From Rossellomorea sp. y25 (GTDB lineage Bacteria > Bacillota > Bacilli > Bacillales > Bacillaceae_B): DNA of 64,000 bases. Location of the stretch: positions 2,860,501 to 2,924,500 of the forward strand of contig NZ_CP145886.1 of the NCBI RefSeq assembly GCF_038049935.1, in the 5' to 3' direction. Below the pieces are notes generated by a model, which did no database searches, was not told the origin of the DNA, and worked only from the letters and a program-made list of their open reading frames with translations. A program made the translations under genes and the position numbers. This document shows, piece after piece, positions 55,267 through 64,000 of this stretch (position 1 is the first letter of the stretch; every line of letters starts with the position of its first letter).

Positions 55267-58200
55267 CTATTTTTTTGTATTGATATACAATTTACCTTCT
55301 GCACGTTTCGTCGTTACATTTCCGTAATCATCGGAAATTTTCACTTCAATCAGGGCCCCAGGTGCTTTTACGTTTGAAGTGGCCGTATAGTAACCAACGT
55401 AATGACCTTCAGATGTTTCCATCATCGGCAGCTCATTGGCGTTTGTTACTTGCGTTCGTGTATTTGTCAGTGGCATTTGGATAACAAACGTTGCTTCTAA
55501 TCCAGGCTCACTGTCAAATTCAATTTTCACAGATTCACCACTTTTCAGATAAATATCTTCATCCGGAAGGAGATTGTTAATGGAAATGTCACCAAATTTA
55601 GCGAAAACTGTCACGCTTTGTTTCTTTTTATTTCCCGCTTTATCCTTCGCTACGACCTGGATGATATTTTCACCTTCATTCAGAAGCAATCTGTGAGTGA
55701 ACTCACCATCGCTAACTGAAGCTTTCTCTCCGTTAACTTTCACCCATGCGAGGTTATCATCGACGATCGTTCCTTCTACAGTGATGGCCTCACGATTAGT
55801 TTTCATTCCTTCTTTCGGAGACGTGATGGCAAGCTCAGGCTTCACTTGATCAAGGGTGATGGTTACAGGCTCAGATGGCCCTGTCATACCTTGTTCGGTT
55901 GCTGCTTTCGCTGTTATCGTATTCTCTCCATCGTGTAAAGAAACATCTGCGGAGAATGTGCCATCTTCCATTGTTTCTGCTGTTACCACTTCCTCGTCAC
56001 CATTAAAGAGATGAACCGTTGTGGTTGGAGCAGAAGTCCCTTCAACCGTAACCGTTTCCGTATTCGTGAATGATCCACCTTTTGGTGATGTGATGACTGG
56101 TGCAGTGACTTCATAATTCACCGTTGCACGAATCATGTAGTTCCCTTCATCTTCTGGAGATGGCGACCATGCTCCTCCAACAAATTGCCAGCTTCTTGCG
56201 GCATTTTCCCCATCTTCATCTGTTCCAAGTCCTGGTGCATTCGGATTTGGAGCTGATTGAATGTAAACCATGTAGAAATCGCCGTCCACCATGATGCCAT
56301 GCTGGCTTAAATCTACATGTGTCCATTCACCATTACGTAAAGCAGTTCCATCAAATGGACCGGCTATTTTCTTACCAGGCGCTCCGTCAGGACCTGATGC
56401 ATCATAAACAGCGACCTGGAATTCCGTCCCTCCTGGTACAGGCCATTCTGTATCCCAGAAGCGGAATAGTCCACCTGTCACCAAAGCTGTATCATTCCCA
56501 TCTTCCAAGGACATTTTTACAGCCCAGCCGTTTCCTGCATCATAGAATGCACGGGCGTTTTCGGCTGTACCATCATCGTACCCGATCTCACCTGGATATC
56601 CGATGAATGGTTCTAATGAAATGTCAGCATTTGTTACTTCTCCGCCTTCAACCGTCACACTCACTTCCTTACTATAGTAGTAAGGGGCAACCACTTTGAG
56701 CGTGTACTCACCTTCATATGCCTCTAGTTCATACTCACCATTTTCGTTCGTTTCTACCGGCTCTACTACAGCGTCTTCCAGTAAGAAGACAGTAGCTCCC
56801 TCAACCGGTTCTCCAGAGATTTCATTTGTGACTGTTCCAGTAATATTCCCTTGAGGAATCTCTTCGAGTGTAAAATTGGCAGTAGACGTTTGATCTGCTT
56901 CAATCGTTACACTTTGTGTTTGAGATCTGAAACCATAGGTTGAAGCTTGCAGTGTAAAGTCACCTGCTGCATGCGTCATTTCGTATGATCCATTTGCAGG
57001 GTTTGTATACACAGAACGGCCTGTTTCCAGGACACTCACTTCTGCTTGAAGCGGAAGTAATACCGGTGCCGCTTTGTCTTCTATAGGTGCTTCTTTCGTT
57101 ACTTTTTTAGCCAAATTGATTTTATTCGGATTCACACTTGCTTTCTTTGAAACAGACGATGATGTCTCGTCCTTTGATTTCAATCCAAGGTTCATCTTTT
57201 TAGCTGGAAGAATCGTCTCTCCACTTAGTTTCACATCATCGACGTACCACCCTTGTTTCACTACACTTCCATCTGTTGTAACATTGAAAGCGACGTAGAT
57301 TCGCTGACCGGCATATTGACTTAGATCCACTTCTCCGTCAATCCAGCCTTCCGTATTTCCATTTACACGAAGCGCCTGTGTCCACGTTTCACCGTCAGTG
57401 GATACAAAGACATGCCCGTAGTCATAGTTTCTTTCAAGCTCGTGCCACTGCTTGAATTGCAAGAAGCTATTGCCTTCTGGTAAATCAATCGGAGGCATTT
57501 GCAAGGACATATTGGCTCTGTTGGCATACGTACCATCCAGGCTCGTTGCATATACTTTTTCACCTGAAGCAGCGTTTCCTGGTCCATTTGCAGGCGCGCC
57601 CCACTCCCAGCTGTTCTCTTGGCCATATGAGGTCCAACCAGAAGGGGAAGACTCAAAGTCCTGTTCGTATCCGACTGTGATTCCTGGAAGAAGAGTGACA
57701 GAATAAGCATCCGTTTCTACTTCATTTCCACCAAAGTCCATTGCGACCCATTTGTAGGTAACACTATCTCCTGTCAGTGCTTCTCCGGGAATGGTCGCTT
57801 CATAGGTTCCTGATTTATAGTCACCTGCAGATCTTGTTGCTTCAACAGATTCCCATGCGCCATCCTGATTTTGATAATGTAATGAAGCATTTGTTACGCT
57901 CACATTATCACTTACTTCCGCTTGTAGTGGCAAACTCATTCTTTCAAATGCTTCTTCGGGGGCTTCATGACTGATTACTGGAGCTTCAGTGTCATCCCCT
58001 TCTTTAGAAACCTGCCCTTCAACTTTTCCAATTCCGCTCATTACGGATGAAACGGCATCAAATGCGTTAACTAATCCATGACCATATCCATTGTTAGGCG
58101 TTTCAGGGAAAGTACCGTCAGTCAATGGAACAGCAGTTGACATTAAGATTTCTTCCATTTCGTCAACCGTCAAACTTGCATCCACTTGTCTCAACAATGC

Positions 58201-59616
58201 TGCAACTGCAGAGACGTGAGGACCCGCCATTGATGTACCATTCCATCCGCCTTCGTAGTTACTTCCTGGTACTGAAGAGCGAATATTCACTCCCGGTGCG
58301 GATATTTCAGGTTTAACTTCCTCGTAAGGAGAAGGACCTTGTAGTGAGAAACTTCCAAGGTTGTCATTAATATCAGTTGCGCCCGTTGCAAATGACTCAG
58401 GGTAATTTGCAGGATTAGCGATTGAACCCGGGCCACCAGGATTAAATAATGTTGTATTACCTGCAGAAAACTCAGGGAATATTTCGGCCGCTCTCCAGGC
58501 ATTCACCATATCCCGGTACCACTCGTCAAGACCGGCACCGCCACCCCATGAGTTATTGACAACATCTGGAGCCATTTCCGGATGCGGGTTGCCCTCAGCA
58601 TCCTTAGGAGCAAGAATCCATTCTCCCGCTTCTAATAAATCAACATCTGTTCCTCCATTAGCCGTGAATGCTTTGACAGCAATCCACTTTGCACCTGGAG
58701 CGACTCCAATCTGATTGCTTCCGTCAGGCTCAGACCCAACCATTGTACCCGTAACATGGGTACCATGGCCTTGATCATCATATGGTGCACCTTGACCGGC
58801 AGTGGCATCAAACCAGCTAAACTCATGATCAGGTGTATCAGGATTTTGAGGGTCATACCCTCTGTATTTTTCCATTAATGCCGGATGGTTCCATTGAACA
58901 CCTGTATCAATCGATGCTACAACGGTTCCTGCTCCATCAATTCCCATATCCCAAACCGCCGGTGCACCCACTCGGTCGATATTCCATTCAATGGAGGCAG
59001 GGCTGTTTTGAACTTCTTTTTCTGCAACATTTGCAGCTGAACCTTCAGCTTTTGCCGGTTGAATGAGTTGACGCGTTTCATTCGGTAAGATTTTCTCAAC
59101 TTCAGCAAATGTTGAAATTTTATCCATTACCTCTTTTGTGGAAGTAACGGCCATTCCATTTACAACATAGAAGTCTTTTATTTCTTTTACTGCACCGGAC
59201 TTCTTCTGTTTCGTTAAGTATTCTTTCACTTCTGCTTGAGATTCAAGGGCTGTGGCACGAAGCTCGGAAACGACCATATTTCGTTTCAGTAATTTTTTGC
59301 TGTTAGCGGACAGCTTCTGCTTTTTCGCTTTTTCAGTCGCCTTCTTAGCTACAGCCTCTGTATCCAGATGCTCCTTGAACTTCACTAAGTATGTGACGTG
59401 CTTATCTTTCTTGAATTGATCCTGCAGTTTCGTTGTGATCTTTGATTGTGGACTTATTTTTGCTGTTTCGTTAGCTGAAGTGGATGGTTTTTCTTTGGCT
59501 GGTGCTGATTGTGAGGTATTCGCTGCCCCTGCATTGAATGGAAACATTAACGGGACAAACATTACTAAGGTGAGTACAATGGATAACCATCTTGCCTTAC
59601 GCTTTCTACCTGTCAT
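55267..59616 (-). CDS. bpr: Bacillopeptidase F-type extracellular subtilisin
   Basis: A 1449-residue secreted S8 protease. Signal peptide about 1-31, propeptide to about 200, then the subtilisin domain with catalytic Asp237 (VASIDTGV), His284 (GHGTHVTG), oxyanion Asn387 and Ser462 (NGTSMAGPHV). After it come a Big-like repeat, a jelly-roll/immune inhibitor A-like segment (EQDFESSPSGWTSY), a carboxypeptidase-regulatory-like repeat, and C-terminal glucodextranase/Big repeats from about 1190. No LPXTG or S-layer anchor was seen, so release is likely. It sits alone between the bkd and mut operons. Confidence 0.92.
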   Translation of the reverse strand: MTGRKRKARWLSIVLTLVMFVPLMFPFNAGAANTSQSAPAKEKPSTSANETAKISPQSKITTKLQDQFKKDKHVTYLVKFKEHLDTEAVAKKATEKAKKQKLSANSKKLLKRNMVVSELRATALESQAEVKEYLTKQKKSGAVKEIKDFYVVNGMAVTSTKEVMDKISTFAEVEKILPNETRQLIQPAKAEGSAANVAEKEVQNSPASIEWNIDRVGAPAVWDMGIDGAGTVVASIDTGVQWNHPALMEKYRGYDPQNPDTPDHEFSWFDATAGQGAPYDDQGHGTHVTGTMVGSEPDGSNQIGVAPGAKWIAVKAFTANGGTDVDLLEAGEWILAPKDAEGNPHPEMAPDVVNNSWGGGAGLDEWYRDMVNAWRAAEIFPEFSAGNTTLFNPGGPGSIANPANYPESFATGATDINDNLGSFSLQGPSPYEEVKPEISAPGVNIRSSVPGSNYEGGWNGTSMAGPHVSAVAALLRQVDASLTVDEMEEILMSTAVPLTDGTFPETPNNGYGHGLVNAFDAVSSVMSGIGKVEGQVSKEGDDTEAPVISHEAPEEAFERMSLPLQAEVSDNVSVTNASLHYQNQDGAWESVEATRSAGDYKSGTYEATIPGEALTGDSVTYKWVAMDFGGNEVETDAYSVTLLPGITVGYEQDFESSPSGWTSYGQENSWEWGAPANGPGNAASGEKVYATSLDGTYANRANMSLQMPPIDLPEGNSFLQFKQWHELERNYDYGHVFVSTDGETWTQALRVNGNTEGWIDGEVDLSQYAGQRIYVAFNVTTDGSVVKQGWYVDDVKLSGETILPAKKMNLGLKSKDETSSSVSKKASVNPNKINLAKKVTKEAPIEDKAAPVLLPLQAEVSVLETGRSVYTNPANGSYEMTHAAGDFTLQASTYGFRSQTQSVTIEADQTSTANFTLEEIPQGNITGTVTNEISGEPVEGATVFLLEDAVVEPVETNENGEYELEAYEGEYTLKVVAPYYYSKEVSVTVEGGEVTNADISLEPFIGYPGEIGYDDGTAENARAFYDAGNGWAVKMSLEDGNDTALVTGGLFRFWDTEWPVPGGTEFQVAVYDASGPDGAPGKKIAGPFDGTALRNGEWTHVDLSQHGIMVDGDFYMVYIQSAPNPNAPGLGTDEDGENAARSWQFVGGAWSPSPEDEGNYMIRATVNYEVTAPVITSPKGGSFTNTETVTVEGTSAPTTTVHLFNGDEEVVTAETMEDGTFSADVSLHDGENTITAKAATEQGMTGPSEPVTITLDQVKPELAITSPKEGMKTNREAITVEGTIVDDNLAWVKVNGEKASVSDGEFTHRLLLNEGENIIQVVAKDKAGNKKKQSVTVFAKFGDISINNLLPDEDIYLKSGESVKIEFDSEPGLEATFVIQMPLTNTRTQVTNANELPMMETSEGHYVGYYTATSNVKAPGALIEVKISDDYGNVTTKRAEGKLYINTKK

Positions 59617-59845
59617 TTAATTCCCTCCCACTAATTTTTGAATTCCTTCAGTAAACCCGACACCTCCTTGCTTCACCCACTTGGTAAAAAGTAGATGTTA
59701 AACCAAAGATAACCAATTATGATGTAAAATGTTGTAAGTTTATGTCGGATTAAATCTGAATATTCAGAAATTAATAGAAAAGTCACATGTACTCTCTTTG
59801 AGCGTATGTACATAGTAATAAAATGAATATAACTAGAGGAATATT

Positions 59846-60028
59846 ATGGGTACTAAAGAACTTTTCATAGGGTAAAAGGATGGAGTATTTCTACTTTTTT
59901 CATTTAAGCAAGAAATAATTGAGCTAGAAGACACAGGAGAATACTTTTACATATCGGCACTTGAAAAACGTCCTATAAGTGGTTTAATAAATCATTTCAG
60001 AATATTCTTCCAGGAATATTCCACCTGA
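59846..60028 (+). pseudogene. Possible small gene interrupted by one stop codon
   Basis: AGAGGA sits before ATG at 59846; the frame reads MGTKELFIG, then TAA at 59873, then runs open for 50 codons (KDGVFLLFSFKQ and on) to TGA at 60026. A good ribosome binding site followed by a single in-frame stop suggests a decayed short gene, but chance is possible. The peptide is not recognised. The remaining intergenic bases 59617-60130 hold only the bkdB terminator. Confidence 0.3.
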
Positions 60029-60095
60029 ATTTCCCGGATGGTTCAGTCTATCATTAAATTTTTATAAACCATTCTATCTAGAAATAAATAATAAT

Positions 60096-60123
60096 AAGGA
60101 CTAACCACCCAGGGTCAGTCCTT
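60096..60123 (-). terminator. bkdB terminator
   Basis: AAGGACTAACC pairs with GGTCAGTCCTT with one mismatch; AT-rich tail on the minus strand. Confidence 0.75.
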
Positions 60124-60130
60124 ATAACGA

Positions 60131-61441
60131 TTAATATACAGATGTATTTTCTTTTGAAGTGTTTTCTAAGATTTCTTTAACACGCTGTAAGAATCTTCCG
60201 CAAACCAGACCATCCAGAACACGGTGATCAAGTGACATACATAAGTTCACCATATCTCGAACTGCGATCATTCCGTTGTTCATGACAACCGGACGTTTCA
60301 CAATCGATTCTACTTGAAGGATTGCTGCTTGTGGGTAATTGATGATGCCCATCGATTGTACTGAACCAAATGACCCGGTATTGTTAACAGTAAATGTGCC
60401 TCCCTGCATATCTTGGGATGTCAATTTACCGCTTCGAACTTTTCCGGCAAGCTCAGTGATTTCTCTGGCAATTCCTTTGATCGTTTTTTCGTCTGCATTT
60501 TTAATCACAGGCACATACAATGCATCGTCTGTAGCTACTGCAATGGAAAGATTGATGTCTTTCTTCTGCACAATCTTATCCCCAGCCCACATAGAGTTGA
60601 TTTGTGGATATTCTTTTAGGGCTTGGGCAACAGCTTTCACGAAAAATGCGAAGAAAGTAAGATTAAAGCCTTCACGCTGCTTGAATTCTGTCTTAAGTGA
60701 ATTTCTGTAGTCTACCAGGTTGGTTACATCCACTTCCATCATGGTCCATGCATGTGGAGCTTCATGTTTACTGCGTACCATGTTGGATGCAATCGCTTTG
60801 CGGATCCCTGAAACCGGGATCTCAATATCACCAGGGACGACAGGAACGTTCGCTGCAGCTGTTTGTTGTTTAGCCGGTTGCTCCGGTGCCGATTCTTTCA
60901 CAGCTTGTTGTGGTGCCTGTGCTTCAGCTTTAGGTGCAGGTGCTTCTCCCGCTTTCGGGATAGAACCTGATTCAATGATCTTCTTTAGGTCCTTACGAGT
61001 GATACGACCACCGTTCCCAGTGCCTTCCACCTGGTTCAGATCGATATCATGCTCTTGAGATAGTTTTAATACGGCTGGAGAATACCTGGCTTTATTTCCA
61101 CTATCTTTGTTTGGAGCTTTTGGCTTAGCTGGAGCCGATCCTTTTGCTTCCTCTTTAGGCTCTTCTTTCGGAGCTTCTTCAGCAGGTGCCGAACCTCCAC
61201 CTTCAACTTCAATCGAACAAATGATTTCCCCGACTTCAAGAGTGTCTCCTTCTTCAGCAATTAATTCTTTAATTGTACCGGTGAAGGATGACGGTACTTC
61301 TGCATTTACTTTATCTGTTTGAACTTCTGCAATCGGATCATATTTATTGACGGTATCACCGGGTGACACCAACCATTTACTAATTGTACCTTCTGTAACA
61401 CTTTCCCCTAGCTGAGGCATTTTCATATTTTCAATACCCAT
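60131..61441 (-). CDS. bkdB: Branched-chain 2-oxoacid dehydrogenase E2 (dihydrolipoyl acyltransferase)
   Basis: The 436-residue core of the BKD complex. The lipoyl domain has the modified lysine in QTDKVNAEVP (Lys44), a Glu/Ala/Pro-rich linker follows, then the subunit-binding domain (YSPAVLKLSQEHDIDL, GNGGRITRKD), a second linker, and the CoA-acyltransferase domain ending in SLDHRVLDG with the catalytic His and Asp. It is the last gene of the bkd operon. Confidence 0.95.
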   Translation of the reverse strand: MGIENMKMPQLGESVTEGTISKWLVSPGDTVNKYDPIAEVQTDKVNAEVPSSFTGTIKELIAEEGDTLEVGEIICSIEVEGGGSAPAEEAPKEEPKEEAKGSAPAKPKAPNKDSGNKARYSPAVLKLSQEHDIDLNQVEGTGNGGRITRKDLKKIIESGSIPKAGEAPAPKAEAQAPQQAVKESAPEQPAKQQTAAANVPVVPGDIEIPVSGIRKAIASNMVRSKHEAPHAWTMMEVDVTNLVDYRNSLKTEFKQREGFNLTFFAFFVKAVAQALKEYPQINSMWAGDKIVQKKDINLSIAVATDDALYVPVIKNADEKTIKGIAREITELAGKVRSGKLTSQDMQGGTFTVNNTGSFGSVQSMGIINYPQAAILQVESIVKRPVVMNNGMIAVRDMVNLCMSLDHRVLDGLVCGRFLQRVKEILENTSKENTSVY

Positions 61442-61484
61442 GAGGAACCCTCCTTACTGTGCGTTTAATTGATATTCAATGTGT

Positions 61485-62468
61485 TTAAAATTCTGCAAGT
61501 TCACGCATTGCTTTTTCTACTTTGTCCGGGTTAATCATAAAGTATTTTTCCATTGTCGGAGCATACGGCATTGCAGGAACGTCAGGACCAGCAAGGCGTT
61601 TGATAGGAGCATCAAGCTCGAATAAACAGTTTTCAGCAATAATCGCAGAAACCTCACCCATGATGCTTCCCTCTTTATTGTCTTCTGTCACCAGGAGCAC
61701 TTTACCTGTTTTAGAAGCTGCTTCAATGATCGCTTCTTTATCTAATGGATAAATCGTACGTAAATCCAGGATGTGCGCTTCAATTCCGTCTTGAGCAAGC
61801 TTTTCCGCTGCTTGAAGAGCAAAGTGAACACACAGACCATATGTGATTACTGTGATGTCCTCTCCTTCACGCTTCACGTCTGCTTTCCCGATTGGAAGAG
61901 TGTAGTCATCCTCAGGCACTTCACCTTTGATCAAGCGATAAGCACGTTTATGCTCAAAGAATAATACCGGATCTTCATCACGAATAGCCGCTTTCAGTAA
62001 GCCCTTCACATCATAAGGAGTAGATGGCATGACAATTTTCAATCCTGGTTGATTAGCGAACACAGCCTCTACCGATTGTGAATGATATAGAGCCCCGTGA
62101 ACTCCTCCACCGTAAGGAGCACGAATAACCATCGGACAACTCCAATCATTATTCGAACGGTAACGTATACGTGCTGCTTCAGAAATGATTTGGTTAACTG
62201 CCGGCATAATGAAATCAGCAAATTGCATTTCAGCAATTGGTCTCATACCATACATGGCAGCTCCGATTCCAACTCCAGCGATAGCCGATTCTGCAAGCGG
62301 GGTATCAATGACACGCTCTTCTCCAAATTGATCATACAATCCGTGAGTCGCTTTGAATACTCCACCTTTTTTCCCGACATCTTCTCCAAGAACGAATACT
62401 TTTTCATCACGTTCCATTTCTTCTCTTATTGCCATCGTTACGGCATCAATATATGAAATTACTGGCAT
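61485..62468 (-). CDS. bkdAB: Branched-chain 2-oxoacid dehydrogenase E1 beta
   Basis: The 327-residue E1 beta subunit pairs with BkdAA. VFVLGEDVGKKGGVFKAT holds the Glu that activates thiamin diphosphate; YGGGVHGALYHSQSVEA and PYDVKGLLKAA are family landmarks. It follows bkdAA by 14 bases and precedes bkdB by 43. Confidence 0.95.
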   Translation of the reverse strand: MPVISYIDAVTMAIREEMERDEKVFVLGEDVGKKGGVFKATHGLYDQFGEERVIDTPLAESAIAGVGIGAAMYGMRPIAEMQFADFIMPAVNQIISEAARIRYRSNNDWSCPMVIRAPYGGGVHGALYHSQSVEAVFANQPGLKIVMPSTPYDVKGLLKAAIRDEDPVLFFEHKRAYRLIKGEVPEDDYTLPIGKADVKREGEDITVITYGLCVHFALQAAEKLAQDGIEAHILDLRTIYPLDKEAIIEAASKTGKVLLVTEDNKEGSIMGEVSAIIAENCLFELDAPIKRLAGPDVPAMPYAPTMEKYFMINPDKVEKAMRELAEF

Positions 62469-62482
62469 GATTGAATTCCCCC

Positions 62483-63481
62483 TTACTTCTCTTCTGCATA
62501 AACATACTTCATCGCTGATTCTGCTTCAGCATATGGAGCATTTTCTGCATAATCCGTTGCTTCGTTCACGAGCTTCATAACACGATCATTGATTTCTTTC
62601 TCAATGTCATCGTTCATAACGCCTGTTTCTTTCAGGTAAGCACCAAACGTGATGATTGGATCGTTTGTTTTCGCTTTCGCTACTTCATCTGGAGAACGAT
62701 AGCTTCTGTCATCATCATCCGAGGAGTGAGGAGTTAAACGATACGAAACCGTTTCAACCAGAGTTGGCCCTTCTCCACGACGACCACGATCTGCTGCTTC
62801 CTTGACAGCTTTATATACTTCGATTGGATCATTTCCATCAACCGTGATTCCCGGCATACCGTACCCAATGGCACGATCGGACACTTTCTCACATGCTAAT
62901 TGCTTTTCGATTGGAACAGAAATCGCATATTTGTTGTTTTCACACATGAAAATAACAGGAAGTTTATGTACACCAGCAAAGTTTGCTCCTTCATGGAAAT
63001 CTCCCTGGTTGGACGATCCTTCCCCGAATGTCACAAACGTTACAACGTCTTTCTTCTCCATTTTCCCGGCAAGGGCGATACCAACCGCATGTGGCACTTG
63101 AGTGGTTACAGGAGATGAACCCGTTACGATATTATTTTTCTTTTGCCCAAAGTGACCAGGCATCTGACGTCCGCCCGAGTTTGGATCTTCTGCTTTCGCA
63201 AAACCTGATAACATCAATTCTTTAGCCGTCATCCCGAATGTTAATACCACTCCCATGTCACGGTAGTACGGAAGAACATAATCCTTTTCACGATCTAAAG
63301 CGAATGCAGCACCAACTTGAGCCGCTTCCTGACCTTGACATGAAATAACAAATGGGATTTTACCCGAACGGTTCAGTAACCACATACGCTCATCAATTTT
63401 TCTGGCAAGGAGCATGGTTTCATACATTTCTAATACTTTCTCATTGGAAAGTCCTAACTCTTCATGACGATTTTCTGCCAT
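62483..63481 (-). CDS. bkdAA: Branched-chain 2-oxoacid dehydrogenase E1 alpha
   Basis: The 332-residue E1 alpha subunit decarboxylates the 2-oxoacids of Val, Leu and Ile with thiamin diphosphate. GEGSSNQGDFHEGANFAG is the ThDP/Mg site; SYRLTPHSSDDD the phosphorylation-loop region of E1 alpha. The branched acyl-CoA products also prime branched-chain fatty acid synthesis. Between it and lpdV lies palindromic repeat P4. Confidence 0.95.
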   Translation of the reverse strand: MAENRHEELGLSNEKVLEMYETMLLARKIDERMWLLNRSGKIPFVISCQGQEAAQVGAAFALDREKDYVLPYYRDMGVVLTFGMTAKELMLSGFAKAEDPNSGGRQMPGHFGQKKNNIVTGSSPVTTQVPHAVGIALAGKMEKKDVVTFVTFGEGSSNQGDFHEGANFAGVHKLPVIFMCENNKYAISVPIEKQLACEKVSDRAIGYGMPGITVDGNDPIEVYKAVKEAADRGRRGEGPTLVETVSYRLTPHSSDDDDRSYRSPDEVAKAKTNDPIITFGAYLKETGVMNDDIEKEINDRVMKLVNEATDYAENAPYAEAESAMKYVYAEEK

Positions 63482-63589
63482 TTTGTTTACCTCCTACACA
63501 ATCTAATGGTTGGAAAGGTAGAGAGGATCTCTACCTTATAATATTTTTTGTTGAAGACGGCCAAAAAAGCCATATACGCTTTTCTATTT

Positions 63590-63711
63590 GTCCAGCTGCG
63601 CCTCCTTGGCCCTCGAGGTCACAATGGATAAATCCCATAAGGCAAAGTACGCCTTTTGGGATTTCCCCATTGTGCTTGTCGGGCCAGAACAGTCGGCTTC
63701 TCTTTTCTATG
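63590..63711 (+). repeat. Three-tier palindromic repeat P4, inside the bkd operon
   Basis: The unit starts GTCCAGCT and ends TTTTCTAT. Stems: TGGCCC/GGGCCA, CACAATGG/CCATTGTG, AATCCCA/TGGGATT, AAGGC/GCCTT, loop AAAGTAC, with the same linkers TCGAGGT and CTTGTC. Its end overlaps the lpdV stop TAG. The tail of a second unit (CGCTTTTCTATT) lies immediately before it at about 63577-63589. Confidence 0.9.
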
Positions 63712-64000
63712 AGTGAATCGCTTTTCCATCAACAGCCAATGCGGCTTCTCCGATCGCTTCTGAAAGGGATGGATGAGGGTGGATGGTGTGCGCGATTTCC
63801 CAAGGGGTTGCGTCCAATACTTTAGCAAGTCCCGCTTCTGAAATCATGTCCGTTACATGCGGACCAATCATGTGTACACCTAGAATGTCATCAGTGTCTT
63901 TGTCAGCTATAATTTTGACAAATCCATCAGATTCTCCATATACGAGTGCTTTTCCGATTGCTCTGAAGCTGAATTTACCAGTCTTCAGGTTATATCCCTT
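63707..64000 (-). CDS. lpdV: Dihydrolipoyl dehydrogenase E3 of the BKD complex, C-terminal part
   Basis: The last 97 residues of a dihydrolipoamide dehydrogenase; the gene continues past the right edge. LGVHMIGPHVTDMISEAG and the C-terminal HTIHPHPSLSEAIGEAAL, with the catalytic His-Glu pair of the dimer interface, are diagnostic. It regenerates lipoamide on BkdB. Its stop TAG is the first triplet of repeat P4 on this strand. Gene order lpdV-bkdAA-bkdAB-bkdB equals that of B. subtilis. Confidence 0.92.
   Translation of the reverse strand, partial: KGYNLKTGKFSFRAIGKALVYGESDGFVKIIADKDTDDILGVHMIGPHVTDMISEAGLAKVLDATPWEIAHTIHPHPSLSEAIGEAALAVDGKAIHS

Overview
The window looks like chromosomal DNA of an endospore-forming member of the Bacillaceae. 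The basis is the spoIIA operon with sigF, spoIIM, mciZ, a forespore-type small-protein gene, Bacillus-type Shine-Dalgarno sequences and gene order. Most of the genes follow the order of the B. subtilis yqi-yqj-yqk region as I remember it: brxB, artPQM, yqjA-E, polYB, gndA, zwf, rnz, namA, proI, yqjP, yqjQ, uvrX, yqkB, yqkD, yqkE, yqkF, nudF, mciZ, spoIIM, fur, yqzK, xerD, deoB, pupG, pdp, dacF, spoIIAA-AB, sigF. A marine or soil Bacillus-like genus such as Rossellomorea is a guess. No rRNA, tRNA, prophage, insertion sequence or CRISPR array was seen.

Layout. 0-9.7 kb: sporulation sigma-F operon with dacF, nucleoside salvage (deoB-pupG-pdp), xerD, yqzK, fur and spoIIM, all on the minus strand. 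9.8-22 kb: nudF, the tiny divisome inhibitor gene mciZ, yqkF, grpB-type gene, yqkE, an acetoacetate/ketone-body group (scoAB, thiolase, divergent HMG-CoA lyase), a short gene behind a near-perfect sigma-G promoter, hydrolase and kinase genes, Fe-S proteins, and LexA-boxed uvrX with yolD. 22-33 kb: glcU-gdh, yqjQ-yqjP, a proline T-box ahead of proI, a glycosyltransferase, namA and rnz. 33-45 kb: zwf and gndA of the oxidative pentose phosphate pathway, a cyclase-family hydrolase, polYB, a CheW-type protein, a tripeptidase-like gene, and the propionyl-CoA carboxylase beta/methylmalonyl-CoA epimerase pair. 45-50 kb: the stressosome mini-protein Prli42, an L,D-transpeptidase, an exporter, the arginine ABC transporter and brxB. 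50-64 kb: methylmalonyl-CoA mutase (mutA-mutB-meaB), a large bacillopeptidase F, and the branched-chain 2-oxoacid dehydrogenase operon running off the right edge (bkdB, bkdAB, bkdAA, partial lpdV).

Metabolic theme. BKD makes branched acyl-CoAs from Val, Leu and Ile. The Val/Ile route yields propionyl-CoA, which the carboxylase, epimerase and mutase convert to succinyl-CoA. The Leu route ends in HMG-CoA, and HMG-CoA lyase, ScoAB and thiolase turn that into acetyl-CoA. CcpA cre-like boxes sit in front of mutA (perfect match) and in the thiolase/HMG-CoA lyase divergent region, which suggests glucose repression of both branches.

The most unusual content is non-coding. (1) Three intergenic arrays of the 8-mer ATTGCGTC recur every 20-21 bp, about two helical turns, with unrelated sequence between. 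(2) A family of about 125-bp three-tier palindromic repeats occurs at 21.7, 41.4 and 63.6 kb. Their stem sequences differ between copies but remain paired, while the loop and linker sequences are conserved. Two copies begin exactly at the TAG stop codon of the upstream gene. I do not recognise a named family for either.
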